Below, piece by piece: positions 4,272 through 5,591 of a stretch of DNA of 5,591 bases. Each line of letters begins with the position of its first letter. The stretch's first letter is position 1. The stretch spans positions 1-5,591 of the forward strand of contig JBFLYA010000244.1 of NCBI GenBank assembly GCA_040757115.1, in the 5' to 3' direction. Origin of the DNA: a bacterium (GTDB taxonomy: Bacteria; UBA9089; CG2-30-40-21; SBAY01). The notes beneath the pieces were generated by a model, which saw only the letters and a list, made by a program, of their open reading frames with translations, did not search any database and was not told the origin of the DNA. A program made the position numbers and the translations under genes.

Positions 4272-5163
4272 AGTAAAACCTCCTTATCAGCCCCAAAAGG
4301 ATAAGAAATGAACCCAGAATGGCTATCTTTGCTCCAGGGTCTTTAACCACCTCAAGACTACTCCAATATTTCTCGACCACCATCTCTTCAAAGTCAAGAT
4401 GAGATAATATTTTCCCTTGCCGATGATGAAAATCCTTGTGTTTGAGAAATAACCATCCATTTTCTTTTAGCGTATCGTCTTTGTAAACGGCAATTTTCAC
4501 GGCAGGGTTCTTAAATTCCGCAGACCTAGAAAATGTTCTACCATCACTGTCGATAGCAAAATCAGGCAAGAAATCAATCAGTTTAAAAGTGAGACCACTT
4601 TCTTCCTCAATAACCTCATCCCCTATTCCCTTAAAGACTATTTTTCCCCGCGGAGAAGCAATCTTTAAACGGACATCAGACAGTTCATAGCCTTGCTGGT
4701 AAAAGTTAAATCCGTTGAAGGAAAGAGGATGGTTAACCAAACTTTCCCCTTTTTTGACTAATTGGTTATTTAAAAATATAGAAATGGTGCTTTTAAATTC
4801 TCTTGGTGTTTGCCCATCATCATAAAACTTAAGGTCAAAGTCATCCAACCTTATTATCAAATTCGTCTCAGGTAGTCTCTGTTTTTCTCCTTCTCTTATC
4901 TCTATCACCTGGCGATAGCCAAAGAGAAGGGTAATTAATGCCCCAGTTAGAATTACCAGGAAACCTGAATGAATCAGCCAGGAAGTCAGGGAGACTTTTT
5001 TTCTCAAAATAAGACAGGTAAGGATAATTCCTGCGGCACAAACTAAAAGCAGGAGGAAAAATGGGGAGTGATAAAATTCCACATCATTCTTAAAACTACC
5101 AAAGATTAAGACACCAACGATAACACCACATAAAACCCCGCTTAGAAAAAATATCTTTTTCAT
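4261..5163 (-). CDS. resB: ResB-like (Ccs1) cytochrome c biogenesis protein
   Basis: 300 aa membrane protein, partner of CcsB in System II. Hydrophobic segments lie at about 4-22, 34-53, 62-82 and 277-294, with a large extracytoplasmic domain (about 85-275) between the third and fourth. H65 in LIHSGFLVILTGAL is the conserved transmembrane histidine proposed as a haem ligand. NHPLSFNGFNFYQQGY (144-159) and DPGAKIAILGSFLILLGL (275-292) match the family's typical blocks. It is shorter than classical ResB (about 400-550 aa) but fits the compact ResB-like form. The ATG has only a weak AAGA before it; a good promoter ends 13 bases upstream, so the leader is very short. It is first in the operon, with ccsB overlapping its end. 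Confidence 0.9.
   Translation of the reverse strand: MKKIFFLSGVLCGVIVGVLIFGSFKNDVEFYHSPFFLLLLVCAAGIILTCLILRKKVSLTSWLIHSGFLVILTGALITLLFGYRQVIEIREGEKQRLPETNLIIRLDDFDLKFYDDGQTPREFKSTISIFLNNQLVKKGESLVNHPLSFNGFNFYQQGYELSDVRLKIASPRGKIVFKGIGDEVIEEESGLTFKLIDFLPDFAIDSDGRTFSRSAEFKNPAVKIAVYKDDTLKENGWLFLKHKDFHHRQGKILSHLDFEEMVVEKYWSSLEVVKDPGAKIAILGSFLILLGLIRRFYFAR
4276..4285 (-). promoter_or_regulatory. Strong ribosome binding site for the TTG start of ccsB
   Basis: On the minus strand AAGGAGG is followed seven bases later by TTG, within the last codons of resB. It is the strongest Shine-Dalgarno sequence in the window and decides the TTG start of ccsB, since the next in-frame ATG or GTG would cut into the first membrane segment or remove it. 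Confidence 0.8.
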
Positions 5164-5176
5164 ATTTTTCTTAATT

Positions 5177-5205
5177 AAGATAGCATAATTACTCTAATTT
5201 GTCAA
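5177..5205 (-). promoter_or_regulatory. sigma70 promoter for the resB-ccsB operon
   Basis: On the minus strand a perfect TTGACA (5205-5200) is followed by a 17-bp spacer and TATCTT (5182-5177), with TG placed as an extended -10 (TGcTATCTT). The ATG of resB is 13 bases further on, leaving a leader of about six bases. Confidence 0.65.
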
Positions 5206-5230
5206 GAGGCAGACCGAGAATTCCTGGTAT

Positions 5231-5290
5231 GGAGTGCGGCGGTATCTTGCTACCGCTTTCGGATAAGGCAAAAGCAATCTTTCGCACTCC
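5231..5290. repeat. REPIN-like hairpin pair, copy B
   Basis: The termini GGAGTGCG (5231-5238) and CGCACTCC (5283-5290) are perfect inverted repeats. Inside are the perfect hairpin GCGGTA-TCTTGC-TACCGC (5239-5256) and a second one, GCAAAAG-CAAT-CTTTCGC (5268-5285), with one mismatch. It shares end sequence and overall design with 2514-2574, while the hairpin sequences differ. Confidence 0.7.
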
Positions 5291-5297
5291 AAAGGCT

Positions 5298-5336
5298 ATT
5301 TTCAGAAGAAACGGACATGAGCCAAGGCTCACAAAG
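5298..5336 (+). repeat. ATTTTCAGAAGAAACG repeat, copy 1
   Basis: ATTTTCAGAAGAAACG (5298-5313) is identical to 5435-5450. After two variable bases and CATG comes a perfect hairpin TGAGCC-AA-GGCTCA (5318-5331), then ACAAAG. The second copy has the same flanks around a different centre. Confidence 0.6.
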
Positions 5337-5369
5337 GGCAATGAAAATGGGAGAAGGACAACCCCCTAA

Positions 5370-5387
5370 CCCCCTTTATTAAGGGGG
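5370..5387. repeat. C5/G5 hairpin repeat
   Basis: CCCCCTT-TATT-AAGGGGG is a perfect seven-base stem, preceded by another CCCCCTAA unit (5362-5369). It has no T-run on either side, so it is not a convincing terminator. The form is that of a short dispersed intergenic repeat. Confidence 0.55.
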
Positions 5388-5408
5388 AATTGCTGAGAGT
5401 TTCTTTCT

Positions 5409-5436
5409 TCCCGAATCCCGAGTCCCGAATCCCGAT
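5409..5436. repeat. Tandem heptamer repeat TCCCGAN x4
   Basis: Four contiguous 7-nt units: TCCCGAA, TCCCGAG, TCCCGAA, TCCCGAT. It is non-coding, and it runs into the second ATTTTCAGAAGAAACG copy. Confidence 0.7.
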
Positions 5437-5473
5437 TTTCAGAAGAAACGCTCATGCCCCCACGGGACACAAA
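5435..5473 (+). repeat. ATTTTCAGAAGAAACG repeat, copy 2
   Basis: This repeats the 16-nt head of the 5298 copy exactly, then CT-CATG, a weaker CCC-CAC-GGG pairing and ACAAAG. The flanks match copy 1 while the centre differs. The head starts within the last unit of the heptamer repeat. Confidence 0.6.
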
Positions 5474-5591
5474 GTCTTATGGTGAAATGTCAAGTAAAAA
5501 ATTAAGTTTTTTTAAAAATATTTTTCTTGACTTATATCCCTAAAAAGGCACAAAAATAGTATGTTCGGATACAAGTGAATTTTTTAAATAT
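5474..5591. other. AT-rich non-coding end with inverted repeat
   Basis: GTCAAGTAAAAAAT (5489-5502) is inverted at ATTTTTCTTGAC (5520-5531), around an AT-rich centre. A TTGACT occurs on the plus strand (5528-5533), but no -10 at an acceptable distance follows. No gene start can be supported before the right edge. The whole 5206-5591 stretch is without a gene. Confidence 0.4.

Noticed and set aside
5370-5387. C5/G5 hairpin as a rho-independent terminator
   Set aside because: No T-run follows on either strand, and no gene ends nearby.
5528-5563. Plus-strand promoter starting at TTGACT
   Set aside because: The nearest -10-like sequence (TAGTAT) is 24 bp away, too far, and no gene start can be seen before the right edge.
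5535-5591. Minus-strand frames open from the right edge, possible 3' end of an upstream gene
   Set aside because: The open stretches are at most about 19 codons, AT-rich and without recognisable residues; they cannot be told from chance.

Overview
The window is a stretch of bacterial chromosome in which every recognisable gene lies on the minus strand, so transcription runs from right to left. In that order the genes are: a ResB/Ccs1-like protein (5163-4261), a CcsB/CcsA-type haem-handling protein (4271-3531), MobB (3488-2976), a MoaA truncated at its 3' end (2968-2678), a MOSC-domain protein (2406-1939), a ThiI/MnmA-like PP-loop protein (1802-810), and the first 27 codons of a GxxExxY-family protein (81-1, running off the left edge). 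The AT-rich composition, System II cytochrome c maturation and intergenic DNA full of short palindromic repeats suggest an uncultivated (metagenome-type) bacterium. The phylum cannot be fixed from this sequence alone.

Right part (3531-5591): a non-coding repeat-rich stretch, then a two-gene cytochrome c biogenesis operon. It has a good sigma70-type promoter (TTGACA, 17 bp, TGc-TATCTT) and a translationally coupled TTG start with a full AAGGAGG ribosome binding site. Middle part (1939-3530): molybdenum-cofactor genes. mobB has its own near-consensus promoter so close to its ATG that the transcript should be almost leaderless. moaA follows 7 nt after mobB but is cut to 96 codons where it meets a nest of repeats. 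A MOSC protein follows. Left part (1-1938): the PP-loop protein, then about 730 bases without a gene. This holds a 182-bp MITE-like element with terminal inverted repeats and a 4-bp target duplication, a large compound palindrome, two copies of a 42-bp structured repeat, a candidate promoter and the start of the GxxExxY gene.

Functionally, the ccs pair would attach haem to c-type cytochromes on the outer face of the membrane. MobB/MoaA/MOSC belong to molybdopterin cofactor synthesis or handling, so the neighbourhood fits a respiratory chain with a molybdoenzyme. The moaA copy here should not be functional.

The most notable content is between the genes. At least six distinct families of small repeats are visible: a TIR/TSD MITE; REPIN-like GGAGTGCG...CGCACTCC pairs; CACAGAG inverted repeats, also found in front of the GxxExxY gene; a 42-bp three-armed repeat; an ATTTTCAGAAGAAACG repeat with a variable palindromic centre; and 7-8 nt tandem 'words'. 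No CRISPR array, tRNA, rRNA or complete transposase gene was seen.
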